Assembly (NCBI GenBank): GCA_036499825.1
Contig: DASYCZ010000062.1
Coordinates: 266,158-330,157, forward strand
Length of the DNA stretch: 64,000 nucleotides
Reading direction: 5' to 3'
Source of the DNA: Paradevosia sp036499825
Lineage (GTDB): Bacteria; Pseudomonadota; Alphaproteobacteria; Rhizobiales; Devosiaceae
The translations under genes were made by a program, and so were the position numbers. Within the stretch, counting starts at the first letter, position 1. The number at the start of each line of letters is the position of its first letter. Positions 33,679 through 42,010 of this stretch are shown here, one piece after another. Below the pieces are notes generated by a model. It was not told the origin of the DNA. It did no database searches and was given only the letters and a program-made list of their open reading frames with translations.

Positions 33679-34107
33679 ATGCGTTTGATTCCACTACTCG
33701 TTTCTGCTTCCGCCTTGGCCGGGACGATGGGTGTTGCCGCGCCGGCGCTGGCCGAGGGCAATCTTGCCGCCAAAGCCACGGAATTGGAACTCAATATCAA
33801 TACCGCAGACCTGAGCTTCTCGCAGAATGAGTTCGACGTCGAAACCGGCAAGTACTACATCCTCCACATCACCAGCGATGGCGAGGAAGAGATCTCGGTG
33901 GCTGCCCCCGAATTGTGGCGCAATTCCTGGATCAACGAGGTCGGGGTGGACGATCTGGGGGCCACGCCTTATGGCCTTTACAGTCTCAACCTCGAAGAGG
34001 AAGGCACCGTGGACGTCAGCTTCGTGCCGATCCGTCCAGGCGAATATGATATCTACGTTCCCGGCTACGAAAACCGTGGTCTCAAGGGCAAGTTTGTTGT
34101 GAAGTGA
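33679..34107 (+). CDS. Secreted acidic cupredoxin-like protein
   Basis: A 142-residue exported protein. The signal peptide is about 1-25 (MRLIPLLVSASALAGTMGVAAPALA). The rest, with LSFSQNEFDVETGKYYILHIT and RPGEYDIYVPGYENRGLKGKFVVK, has the beta-sandwich pattern of cupredoxin-like domains. The mature part has no cysteine, one histidine and no methionine, so copper cannot be bound the classical way; it is rich in D and E. First gene of the plus-strand Ped/Lut-like operon. ATG behind GAGGGAGA. Confidence 0.8.
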   Translation: MRLIPLLVSASALAGTMGVAAPALAEGNLAAKATELELNINTADLSFSQNEFDVETGKYYILHITSDGEEEISVAAPELWRNSWINEVGVDDLGATPYGLYSLNLEEEGTVDVSFVPIRPGEYDIYVPGYENRGLKGKFVVK

Positions 34108-35096
34108 TGGCCATGAAACGTTTACTGACACTGGCGGCTGCCGCCGTCGTGGCCTCCCTGCTTGGCGCCGCGCCGGCATGGGCGGTCAATACCGGAATGG
34201 TCTTCGTGTCCACCGAAAAGGGCAACGAAGTCGTCGTGTTCGACAAGGACTATAACCTCGTCAAACGCATCGCCACCTCGCACCGCCCGCGGGACATGCA
34301 CTTCAACAAGGCCCACACCATGCTTTATGTGGCGTGCGGTGACGATGACACCATCGATGTGATCGATGTGGCCAAGCTTGAGGTCGTGGACCATATCCCG
34401 ACCGGTCCGAGCCCCGAAGTGTTTGCCTTCTCGCCTGACGAGAAGACCATCTACGTTTCGGACGAGGAATACTCCCAGCTCGAGGCCATCGATCTTGAGA
34501 CGCGTCTGCCCGTGCAGGATGTTGCCACGGGCGCCGAGCCGGAAGGCGTGATCGTCTCCGAGGATGGCAAGACCGTCTATGTCACCTCGGAAGTCGCCGA
34601 CATGGTGCATGTGGTGGATGTGCCCACCGGTGCGGTGACCAAGAATATCCTGGTCGGCACGCGCCCGCGCCGTTTCATCCTGACGCCCGATGGCAAGGAA
34701 CTCTGGGTCTCGTGCGAGCTCTCCAGCGAGATCTACGTCATCGATCGCGCCACCAACGAGATCGTCGGCGATCCCATGGTCTTCGTCCCCCCGGGCTTCC
34801 GGGCGGAAGACGTGACGCCAGTAGGCATGGCCATCACCAAGGACGGCAGCAAGATCCTGCTCAGCCTCGGCCGCGCCAACCACATCGCCGTGATCGACGC
34901 CAAGACCCACGAGGTGCTGAAGTACATTCTGGTGGGCAAGCGCGCCTGGTCTATCGATCTTTCCAGCGATGAAAAGACCGCCATCGTCGCCAACGGCCTG
35001 TCCGACGATATCACCATCGTCGACATGACCACCATGGAGCCCGTCAAATCGATCCCGGTGGGCCGTGTTCCTCACTCGGTGCTGATCGATGACTAG
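34107..35096 (+). CDS. Periplasmic YVTN beta-propeller protein, PQQ-system associated (TIGR03866 type)
   Basis: A 329-residue exported protein with about seven blades. Repeats such as MVFVSTEKGNEVVVFD, MLYVACGDDDTIDVIDV, TIYVSDEEYSQLEAIDL, TVYVTSEVADMVHVVDV and LWVSCELSSEIYVIDR follow a signal peptide ending at AWA. It matches the type found with PQQ-dependent dehydrogenases and called PedA2 or Lut in lanthanide-using bacteria. Its exact role is not settled. The start overlaps the previous stop (TGATG); GTG at 34104 is an alternative. Confidence 0.87.
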   Translation: MAMKRLLTLAAAAVVASLLGAAPAWAVNTGMVFVSTEKGNEVVVFDKDYNLVKRIATSHRPRDMHFNKAHTMLYVACGDDDTIDVIDVAKLEVVDHIPTGPSPEVFAFSPDEKTIYVSDEEYSQLEAIDLETRLPVQDVATGAEPEGVIVSEDGKTVYVTSEVADMVHVVDVPTGAVTKNILVGTRPRRFILTPDGKELWVSCELSSEIYVIDRATNEIVGDPMVFVPPGFRAEDVTPVGMAITKDGSKILLSLGRANHIAVIDAKTHEVLKYILVGKRAWSIDLSSDEKTAIVANGLSDDITIVDMTTMEPVKSIPVGRVPHSVLIDD

Positions 35097-36342
35097 CCTC
35101 ATCAAACTCACTGCCGTGGCGGGGATGACCATCCTCGCCACAGCCGGTGGCGCCTTGGCCCAGGGCGTCATTCCGGCTACGCCCCAGGCGGAGGCGCCCA
35201 AGGAAAGCAGCGCCGCCGCAGCCAACCCCAAGCCGACCCGCACCGTCACCGTCGGGTATCTGGGTCTCGAAAACGACCCGCGCTACGCACCGGAAGTCGT
35301 CTATACCCGCATCGAGATCGCGCCTTCGGGTGATCCGGTACAGGGGGCCGAGATGGGCGTCTCCGACATGCAGATGCTGGCCGATGCCGCCGGCTTCATC
35401 GCCAAGCTCGACGAGGAGAAGGCCGCCGATGCGCCGAGCCTCATCGCCAAGGTCAAGGACATGGTCGGCAAGGGCGATCGCTTCATCGTCCTCGATTTGC
35501 CGGCCAATCTCGTCGACCAGGTCGCCAGCGCTACCAAGGACCTGAAGGTCACCCTCGTCAACGCCACTGCGCCCGACGATTATCTGCGCAACCGCTGCTA
35601 TCCCAACCTGCTCCACACCGCCGCCTCCGACCGCATGCTGGCGGATTCGCTGGTGCAGCTCCTGCGTACGCGCAACTGGACCAATGTGCTGATGCTCGTC
35701 GGGACGACCGACCGCGACAAGGAAATCGCCGCCAGCTTCAAGGCTTCGGCCGATCGCCTGCGCCTCAACATCGTCGATACCCGCACGCTGTCGCTTTCCA
35801 CCGACGCCGAGCATCGCGAACAGAACAACACCCAGTTGCTGACCGGTGGCGTCGACTACGACGTCATCTACGTCGCCGATACCGATGGCGAGTTCGCCCG
35901 TTACCTGCCTTACGCCACCCAGCTTGCTCGTCCCGTTATCGGCGCGACCGGCCTCACCGCCGCCGAATGGCAGTGGTCCTGGGATCGCGACGGCGCCACT
36001 CAGGTCACCTCGCGCTTCGACAAGCTCACCAATGGCCGCGAGATGGACGGGCATGACTGGTCTGCCTGGATCGCGACCCGTGCCGTTGTCACCGCCTATG
36101 GCAAGGCTCGCTCGGACGATCCGGAAAAGGTCGACGCCTTCATGCGCGGTCCGCGTTTCGGCGTTGACGGCTCCAAGGGCGTGCAACTGAGCTTCCGTCC
36201 CTGGGATGGCCAGATGCGCATGCCGATCACCATGTCGACGTTCAATGCCGTCATCGAAGTGGCGCCCATGGATGGTTTCGAACACGAAAAGACCACCCTC
36301 GATACGCTGGGTACCGACGAGCCGGAGCACGTATGTCAGTAG
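35089..36342 (+). CDS. ABC substrate-binding protein, PQQ-system associated (TIGR03863 type)
   Basis: A 417-residue periplasmic protein with a signal peptide (about 1-25). It has the type I binding-protein fold of leucine-binding proteins: TVGYLGLENDPRYAPEVVYTRIEIAPSGDP, LYNCYP-like NRCYPNLLHTAASDRML, then NVLMLVGTTDRDKEIAASFKASADRLRLNIVDTRTLSLS. This is the type linked to PQQ alcohol dehydrogenases (PedA1, LutA). In lanthanide users it is held to bring metal or a metal complex to the permease; that role here is inference. Overlaps both neighbours. Confidence 0.87.
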   Translation: MTSLIKLTAVAGMTILATAGGALAQGVIPATPQAEAPKESSAAAANPKPTRTVTVGYLGLENDPRYAPEVVYTRIEIAPSGDPVQGAEMGVSDMQMLADAAGFIAKLDEEKAADAPSLIAKVKDMVGKGDRFIVLDLPANLVDQVASATKDLKVTLVNATAPDDYLRNRCYPNLLHTAASDRMLADSLVQLLRTRNWTNVLMLVGTTDRDKEIAASFKASADRLRLNIVDTRTLSLSTDAEHREQNNTQLLTGGVDYDVIYVADTDGEFARYLPYATQLARPVIGATGLTAAEWQWSWDRDGATQVTSRFDKLTNGREMDGHDWSAWIATRAVVTAYGKARSDDPEKVDAFMRGPRFGVDGSKGVQLSFRPWDGQMRMPITMSTFNAVIEVAPMDGFEHEKTTLDTLGTDEPEHVCQ

Positions 36343-37148
36343 TCGGTGCCGGCCATCTCTGGCTTGGCCTTTATGCCATCACCTGGCGCGAGATCGGTAA
36401 GTTCCTGCGCCAGACCGAGCGGCTGATTTCTGCCATCGTCCGGCCGGCCCTGTGGCTCCTGGTGTTCGCCACGGGGCTGCATGATCTTTTGGGCGTCTCG
36501 ATCATCGAGCCTTACCAGACCTACACGCCTTACCAGGAATACATCGTCCCCGGCCTCATCGGCATCGTCATCCTGTTCCAGTGCATGCAGTCGGCGCTGT
36601 CCATGGTCTATGACCGCGAGGCTGGGGTCATGCGCGTCATGCTGGTCAGCCCGCTGCCGCGCAGTTTCCTGTTGTTCTCCAAGATCATCGGCGCCACCAT
36701 CCTGGCTCTATTGCAGTCCTATGCCTTCCTGGTGCTGGCGCGCCTTTTCGGCGTCTCCATGCCGCCGCTGAGCTGGATCACCATCATTCCGGGTATCATC
36801 CTTGCCGGCCTGCTGCTGGGCTCTATCGGCCTGTTGGTGTCGGTCTACACCCCGCAGATCGAGAACTTCGCCGGCATGATGAATTTCGTGGTCTTCCCGA
36901 TGTTCTTCTTGTCCTCGGCGCTTTATCCGCTGTGGAAGTTGCGTGAAGCCGGTGCCTGGCCGGTCTATTATCTGTCGCTGGTCAACCCCTTCACCCATGC
37001 GGTCGAACTCATTCGCTTCGCCGCCTATGGCAAGCTCAACCTCGTGTCGCTGGCCGTGGTGCTGGGCTATACCATCGTGGCCTTCCTGCTCGCCGCCCAC
37101 GGCTACAACCCCCAGGCCGGTAATATCCGCAACGTCCGTCGCGCCTAG
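36333..37148 (+). CDS. ABC-2-type permease, PQQ-system associated (PedC/LutF-like, TIGR03861 type)
   Basis: A 271-residue inner-membrane protein with six helices. WREIGKFLRQTERLISAIVRPALWLLVFATGL starts the ABC-2 fold, followed by EYIVPGLIGIVILFQCMQSALSMVYDREAGVMRVMLVSPLPR, the usual cytosolic loop. The fold is that of exporters, though the linked systems are described as needed for lanthanide use. No ATPase follows; the likely one is at 30211-30966. Its start overlaps the binding-protein stop by ten bases. It ends 42 bases from the convergent moaA gene. Confidence 0.87.
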   Translation: MSVVGAGHLWLGLYAITWREIGKFLRQTERLISAIVRPALWLLVFATGLHDLLGVSIIEPYQTYTPYQEYIVPGLIGIVILFQCMQSALSMVYDREAGVMRVMLVSPLPRSFLLFSKIIGATILALLQSYAFLVLARLFGVSMPPLSWITIIPGIILAGLLLGSIGLLVSVYTPQIENFAGMMNFVVFPMFFLSSALYPLWKLREAGAWPVYYLSLVNPFTHAVELIRFAAYGKLNLVSLAVVLGYTIVAFLLAAHGYNPQAGNIRNVRRA

Positions 37149-37190
37149 GCGCGGCGGTACGAGAAGGCCAGGCCTGAATGCGGTGGCGGC

Positions 37191-38237
37191 TCAGCCGCCC
37201 GTCACGCTCATATGGCGTTCGAGCGCCGGCGTGGTGTGGGTCCGGTCCAGCACGAAATCGTGCCCCTTGGGCTTCAATAGCATCGCCCGGTCGAGCGCCT
37301 CATCCAGCGCTTCCGGACCGCCGTCGCGCAACGGCCCTCGAAGGTCGACCATGTCTTCCTGCCCAAGGCACATATAGAGCTGCCCCGTCGCCGTCAGGCG
37401 GACGCGGTTGCAGCTTTCGCAGAAATTGTGGCTCATGGGAGTGATAAAGCCGAGCAGGCCGCCGGTCTCGCCCACGCGCACATAGCGCGCCGGCCCGCCG
37501 GTCGTATGATCGAGCTTGGTCAGCGTGAAGCGCTGGGCCAGCCGGTCACGCAGTTCTTTCAGCGGCAAATAGCTGTCGACGCGGTCGATACCCACTTCGC
37601 CCAGCGGCATGCCCTCGATCAGCGTCAGCCCGAATCCGCGGCCATGCGCCCAATGCAGCATCGGCTCGATTTCGTCGTCATTGACGCCGCGCATCGCCAC
37701 CATGTTGATCTTGATCTTGAGACCCGCCGCGTCGGCGGCATCGATGCCGGCCAGCACGTCCTCGATCCGTCCACGTCGCGTAATTGCGGAAAACCGCTCG
37801 GCGTCCAGCGTATCCAGCGACACGTTCAACCGGCGTACACCCGCCGCCCTGATGCCTTCGGCATAGCGCGCCAACTGGCTGCCATTGGTTGTCAGCGTCA
37901 GCTCTTCCAGCCCGGCCTCGCCCACATAGCCACCGAGCTTTTGCACCAGCGCCATGATATCGCGCCGCACCAGCGGTTCGCCCCCGGTCAGCCGTACCTT
38001 GCGCACGCCTCGCCGCACGAAAGCGGAGACGACCGTATCGATCTCCTCAAAGCTCAGTACCTCCTTCTTGGGGAGGAACGTCATATGCTCGGACATGCAA
38101 TAGGTGCAGCGGAAATCGCAGCGATCCGTCACCGAGACGCGCAGATAGCTGATCGTCCGCCCGTAGCGGTCGACAAGCGGCTTCGCCTCGGCGCCAACGA
38201 AATCGGGATTTTGTAACAACACCGTCATGTCCAACAT
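37191..38237 (-). CDS. moaA: GTP 3',8-cyclase
   Basis: A 348-residue radical-SAM enzyme that starts molybdenum-cofactor synthesis by cyclising GTP with MoaC. The N-terminal cluster ligands are C40-X3-C44-X2-C47 in VTDRCDFRCTYC, and the C-terminal GTP-side cluster is CESCNRVRLTATGQLYMC (C-X2-C-X13-C). TGGEPLVRRD is the SAM-binding GGE motif. It ends in the Gly-Gly tail MSVTGG that the enzyme needs. Two start codons, 38237 and 38228, are close; no ribosome site is seen. Confidence 0.94.
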   Translation of the reverse strand: MLDMTVLLQNPDFVGAEAKPLVDRYGRTISYLRVSVTDRCDFRCTYCMSEHMTFLPKKEVLSFEEIDTVVSAFVRRGVRKVRLTGGEPLVRRDIMALVQKLGGYVGEAGLEELTLTTNGSQLARYAEGIRAAGVRRLNVSLDTLDAERFSAITRRGRIEDVLAGIDAADAAGLKIKINMVAMRGVNDDEIEPMLHWAHGRGFGLTLIEGMPLGEVGIDRVDSYLPLKELRDRLAQRFTLTKLDHTTGGPARYVRVGETGGLLGFITPMSHNFCESCNRVRLTATGQLYMCLGQEDMVDLRGPLRDGGPEALDEALDRAMLLKPKGHDFVLDRTHTTPALERHMSVTGG

Positions 38238-38255
38238 CTAGCGCGTTGCGACACA

Positions 38256-38287
38256 AACAAAAAGGGCCAGCGTAAGCGCCGACCCCC
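38256..38287 (-). terminator. Rho-independent terminator after the L,D-transpeptidase gene
   Basis: On the minus strand: GGGTCGGC / GCTGGCCC stem (with two G-T pairs) followed by TTTTTGTTTG. It separates the transpeptidase from moaA. Confidence 0.8.
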
Positions 38288-38309
38288 TCAAACTAACGTG
38301 TAGAGCAAT

Positions 38310-38906
38310 CTACTGGTGAACGATCACCAATGAGCCGACCGACGCACGGTCGTAAAGGTCGACGATGTCGTCATTGGTCAGCCGGATACAGCCGGAAGAA
38401 ACGGCCTGGCCGATGGTCCACGGCTCCGAGGTTCCATGCAGGCGATAGAGCGTCGCGCCGATATAGAGCGCCCGGGCGCCGAGTGGATTTTCCGGTCCGC
38501 CCGGCATGTAGGCCGGCAGGTCGGGCACGCGTTTCCGCATCTCCGCGGGCGGCGTCCAACCCGGCCACTCAGCCTTGCGGGTGATCCTGTGCTGCCCCGA
38601 CCAGCGGAAGCCATCGCGACCGACGCCCACGCCATAGCGGAGCGCCTTGCCGCCGGGCAGGACGAAATAGAGGCGCCGCTCACTGGTTTCCACCACGATC
38701 GTCCCTGGCCTCAGATTGCTCGCATAGTCGACGATCTGGCGCTTGATGGGGCTGCCACGCCGGCTCGGCACGACACTGGGGACTTCCCAGGTGTTGGTGT
38801 CGGGATTGTAGAGACGTTTGGCTGTCTCCGCCGATGCGGGCATCGTGAGCGCGAAGCCGACAAGGGCCGAGAGCAGCAAGGCTGCAACGATCCGTAATTT
38901 CCGCAT
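38310..38906 (-). CDS. L,D-transpeptidase (YkuD/ErfK family), exported
   Basis: A 198-residue periplasmic enzyme with a signal peptide (about 1-26). The YkuD domain (about 65-195) has IVVETSERRLYFVLPGGKALRYGVGVGRDGF, the H157-G in YRLHGTSEP and the catalytic C173 in SSGCIRLTNDD. It makes 3-3 peptidoglycan links or attaches proteins to the wall. In Rhizobiales, which depend on 3-3 links for polar growth, many copies exist; this one is single-domain. Confidence 0.93.
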   Translation of the reverse strand: MRKLRIVAALLLSALVGFALTMPASAETAKRLYNPDTNTWEVPSVVPSRRGSPIKRQIVDYASNLRPGTIVVETSERRLYFVLPGGKALRYGVGVGRDGFRWSGQHRITRKAEWPGWTPPAEMRKRVPDLPAYMPGGPENPLGARALYIGATLYRLHGTSEPWTIGQAVSSGCIRLTNDDIVDLYDRASVGSLVIVHQ

Positions 38907-39060
38907 TTATGACTGTGCCTCTGAGTAAATCGGCGCTCCGCTGGCGCCGCCCACAATTTTCAGTGCTTACACGCCAAGGAAATACCCGGCGCGGTGCCAC
39001 GATTCGGTCACATGTGTGGCAGGCTACCGCAGGGAGTGTTGCCAGAAGGTAATGGCCGCT

Positions 39061-39078
39061 ATTCACCAATCTGTGAAT
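39061..39078. promoter_or_regulatory. Inverted repeat upstream of rpiA
   Basis: ATTCAC-CAATCT-GTGAAT, perfect arms, eight bases before a TTGACA (39086-39091) that may be a promoter -35 for rpiA. An operator-like position; the binding protein is unknown. Confidence 0.45.
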
Positions 39079-39145
39079 CGGGCGATTGACAGGCCGCGGG
39101 CCTCCTTCTAGCAGGCAGCAAACGAGGCCTCATAGCAGGGAAACC

Positions 39146-39838
39146 ATGAGCGAAGATCTCAAGCGCGCCGCGGCAGCCATGGCGTTGGAAGAAGTTCGCC
39201 CGGGCATGCGTCTTGGTCTGGGCACGGGCTCGACCGCCCGGCACTTCGTCGATCTGCTCGGCCAGAAGGTAGCGCAGGGCTTTGAGTGCCTCTGCGTTCC
39301 AACCTCCGAGGCCACCGATGCACAGGCGCGTAGCCTCAATATTCCGCTGTCGGACCTCGATACGCTGGATCGTCTCGATATCACCATCGATGGCGCCGAT
39401 GAGATCGATCCGCAATTGAACCTGATCAAGGGCGGCGGCGGTGCGCTGTTGCGCGAAAAGATCGTGGCCGCCGCATCCGATCGCATGGTCGTCATTGCCG
39501 ACGAGTCCAAGCTGGTGGCGGCCCTCGGCAGCTATCCATTGCCCATCGAGGTCAACGTCTTCGGCCTGGGCGCCACCCGCAGCGCTCTTGCGACGGTCAT
39601 TTCCAACCATGGCGCCCAGGGCGGCCTGACCCTGCGGCAGGGCAGGGACGGCAAAGCCTTCCTCACCGATGGCGGCCATTACATCTATGATGCTTTATTT
39701 GGCCGTATTTCATCGCCAAAAGCGCTGTCGGATGCCCTGCTCGACGTACCGGGAGTGGTCCAGCACGGACTGTTCCTGAACCTGTGCCGAACTGCTTACA
39801 TTGCCGGGTCGGGCGGTGTGCGCCGGATCGACGCCTGA
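39146..39838 (+). CDS. rpiA: Ribose-5-phosphate isomerase A
   Basis: A 230-residue enzyme that interconverts ribose 5-phosphate and ribulose 5-phosphate in the pentose-phosphate pathway. Family motifs: GLGTGSTARHFVDLLG, LDITIDGADEIDPQLNLIKGGGGALLREKIV (with active-site D and K) and the late SAIGNG-like ADESKLVAALGSYPLPIEV. The ATG at 39146 follows CAGGGAAA. Seen alone behind a possible promoter. Confidence 0.94.
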   Translation: MSEDLKRAAAAMALEEVRPGMRLGLGTGSTARHFVDLLGQKVAQGFECLCVPTSEATDAQARSLNIPLSDLDTLDRLDITIDGADEIDPQLNLIKGGGGALLREKIVAAASDRMVVIADESKLVAALGSYPLPIEVNVFGLGATRSALATVISNHGAQGGLTLRQGRDGKAFLTDGGHYIYDALFGRISSPKALSDALLDVPGVVQHGLFLNLCRTAYIAGSGGVRRIDA

Positions 39839-39871
39839 GCCGGATCGCGCTATTCTGGGGTGAACTCTTTC

Positions 39872-40402
39872 ATGGAAAAAACCGCAATGACCAGTTTCCG
39901 TAAGCGCGCCGCGCTTGTCGTCGTGGCCGCCTTGTCGCTGGCCTCGTTCACCGTTTCCAGCCTGCCCGTCATGGCACAGGAGCTGGCGCCGGAGCAGCTC
40001 GCTCTGGCCCGCAAATATGTCGAGCTCACCGACACCTCCTCGATCTACGAGGTCACCCTGGTGCAGACCGGCATTTCCACCATGCGCCAGTTGATCACCC
40101 AGAACCCCGAAATCTCGGATCAGCTCAACAAGGCCATCACCGCGACCCTCGATGAGTACAAGGCCAAGAAGGGCGAACTGCTGGACCAGTTCGCTCGCAT
40201 CTATGCCTCGCGCCTGACCATGGATGAACTGCAAAAGATCGTCGATTTCTACTCGTCGCCGACCGGGATGAAACTCGCCAAGGTCAATGCCGACGCCAAT
40301 GACGACATTGCCGAAGTCATGCGCGTTTTCCAGAACAACCTGACGATCGAATTCCTCTCGAAGGTGCGCGCCAAGCTCAAGGCCGAGGGCATCGACGTCT
40401 GA
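39872..40402 (+). CDS. Exported DUF2059-family protein
   Basis: A 176-residue protein with a signal peptide (to about residue 35) and a helical DUF2059 domain: RKYVELTDTSSIYEVTLVQTGISTMRQLITQNP and YASRLTMDELQKIVDFYSSPTGMKLAKV, which is the DUF2059 hallmark. Function is not known; such proteins are periplasmic and common in alphaproteobacteria. The ATG at 39872 follows GGGGTGA; ATG 39887 is also possible. Confidence 0.85.
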   Translation: MEKTAMTSFRKRAALVVVAALSLASFTVSSLPVMAQELAPEQLALARKYVELTDTSSIYEVTLVQTGISTMRQLITQNPEISDQLNKAITATLDEYKAKKGELLDQFARIYASRLTMDELQKIVDFYSSPTGMKLAKVNADANDDIAEVMRVFQNNLTIEFLSKVRAKLKAEGIDV

Positions 40403-40440
40403 TCGCTGCCGGCCGCATGCCTGCCATCTGATTGTGAAGA

Positions 40441-40470
40441 AGGCCTCGCTTTGTGCGGGGCCTTTTCTTA
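40441..40470 (+). terminator. Rho-independent terminator after the DUF2059 gene
   Basis: AGGCCTCGC / GCGGGGCCT stem (one G-T pair) with a TTTGT loop and a TTTTCTTA tail, 38 bases after the stop codon. Confidence 0.85.
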
Positions 40471-40526
40471 TGTAAGGCCTCTTTCTTATGTAAGGCCTCT
40501 TGGGATCTGTAAGGCCTCCTGGGATC
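40464..40526 (+). repeat. Tandem repeats derived from the terminator tail
   Basis: TGTAAGGCCTC occurs at 40471-40481, 40489-40499 and 40508-40518. The first two copies share the left flank TTTCTTA, and the last two share the right flank (C/T)TGGGATC. The units look like duplications of 18 and 19 bp formed in two steps, between the terminator and the gor ribosome site. Confidence 0.85.
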
Positions 40527-40542
40527 GATGTCGGAGTTGAGC

Positions 40543-41919
40543 ATGTCTGAGACCTATGACCTTGTCGTGATCGGCGCCGGCTCCGGTGGTGTCCGCGCTG
40601 CCCGCATAGCCGCCGGCCATGGCGCCAGGGTCGCCATCATCGAGGAATACCGGGTAGGCGGCACCTGCGTGATTCGCGGCTGCGTCCCCAAGAAGCTCTT
40701 CGTCTATGCCAGCCGCTTCGCCGGCCAGTTCGATATCGCCCAGAGCTTTGGCTGGCAGGTGGAGGCCAGCTTCGACTGGCCGACGCTCGTCGCCAACAAG
40801 GACAAGGAAATCGCCCGGCTTGAGGCCGCCTATGTGTCGGGCCTCGACGGCGCGGGCGTCGAACTCATCCGTGACCGCGCCACCATCGCCGACCCGCACA
40901 CCGTGCGCCTCGTCAAGTCGGGCCGCGAACTCACCACGCGCTACATCCTCGTCGCCACGGGCGGCCACCCGCACGTGCCGGATATTCCGGGCGCCGAACT
41001 GGCCATTACTTCCAACGAAGCCTTCCACCTTGAAAAGCTGCCGAAGTCCATCCTGATCGAAGGCGGCGGCTATATCGGGCTCGAATTCGCCACCATCTTC
41101 GCCGGGCTCGGCGTCCACACGACCCTCGTCTGTCGCAGTCCGCAGGTGTTGCGCACCTTCGATCCCGACGTGCGCACCGGCGTCGAAGCCGGCCTCATCG
41201 ATCACGGTATCAAGATCATTTACGAGACCACCATCCGCTCCATGCGCCGCGAGGGCGAAGACATCTCCGTCACCTTCAGTGACACTGAAACCGCGCCCTA
41301 TGGCGCCGTGATGTTCGCCACCGGCCGCTTGCCCAATGTCGAGGGCTTCGGCCTACGGGAAGCCGGCGTCGCCCTCAACGATGACGGCACCATCGCCGTC
41401 GATGCCTATTCCAAGACCAACGTACCCTCGATCTACGCCGTGGGCGATGTCACCGGTCGCGCCGAGCTTACCCCCGTGGCGATCCGCGAAGGGCAGGCCT
41501 TTGCCGAAACCGTGTTCAACAACAACCCCATTGCGGTCGATCACTCGCTGATCCCCACCGCGGTGTTTGCCGAACCGGAAGTGGGCACCATCGGCCTCAC
41601 CGAACCGGAGGCCGCCACCCACCATGGCGCCATCGATGTCTACGTCGCCCGCTTCCGGCCGATGATCAACACGCTGTCCACAAAGACCGAGCGCATGATG
41701 CTGAAGCTGATCACGGCGGGCGAGGGCGGCAAGGTGCTTGGCTGTCATATCGTTGGCCACGGCGCCGCCGAAATGATCCAGCTCGTGGCCATTCCCATGG
41801 CCATGGGCGCCACCAAGGCCGATTTCGACCGCGCCATTGCCCTCCACCCCAGCGCCGCCGAGGAGCTCGTTACCTTCAAGGCGCCCAGCTACCGCTATCG
41901 GGAAGGCGTGAAGGTCTAG
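40543..41919 (+). CDS. gor: Glutathione-disulfide reductase
   Basis: A 458-residue FAD enzyme that reduces oxidised glutathione with NADPH. The redox disulfide is C42/C47 in GGTCVIRGCVPKKL. NADP fold: EGGGYIGLEFATIFAGLGVHTTLVCRSP (arginine near its end favours NADPH). FAD contact YAVGDVTGRAELTPVA; the catalytic dyad H435/E440 is in HPSAAEE. GGAG at 40532-40535 lies seven bases before ATG 40543, which is preferred over ATG 40528. GSH pathway enzymes appear repeatedly in the window (GST, GFA). Confidence 0.94.
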   Translation: MSETYDLVVIGAGSGGVRAARIAAGHGARVAIIEEYRVGGTCVIRGCVPKKLFVYASRFAGQFDIAQSFGWQVEASFDWPTLVANKDKEIARLEAAYVSGLDGAGVELIRDRATIADPHTVRLVKSGRELTTRYILVATGGHPHVPDIPGAELAITSNEAFHLEKLPKSILIEGGGYIGLEFATIFAGLGVHTTLVCRSPQVLRTFDPDVRTGVEAGLIDHGIKIIYETTIRSMRREGEDISVTFSDTETAPYGAVMFATGRLPNVEGFGLREAGVALNDDGTIAVDAYSKTNVPSIYAVGDVTGRAELTPVAIREGQAFAETVFNNNPIAVDHSLIPTAVFAEPEVGTIGLTEPEAATHHGAIDVYVARFRPMINTLSTKTERMMLKLITAGEGGKVLGCHIVGHGAAEMIQLVAIPMAMGATKADFDRAIALHPSAAEELVTFKAPSYRYREGVKV

Positions 41920-42010
41920 CGCCAATTGCTGCTTGGCACCGTTGCCTTGGCGCGATAAACCCCGCGGGCCGGCCCCAGTTAGCCGGCTGGCTTGAGCAGT
42001 GAGTGTGAAC

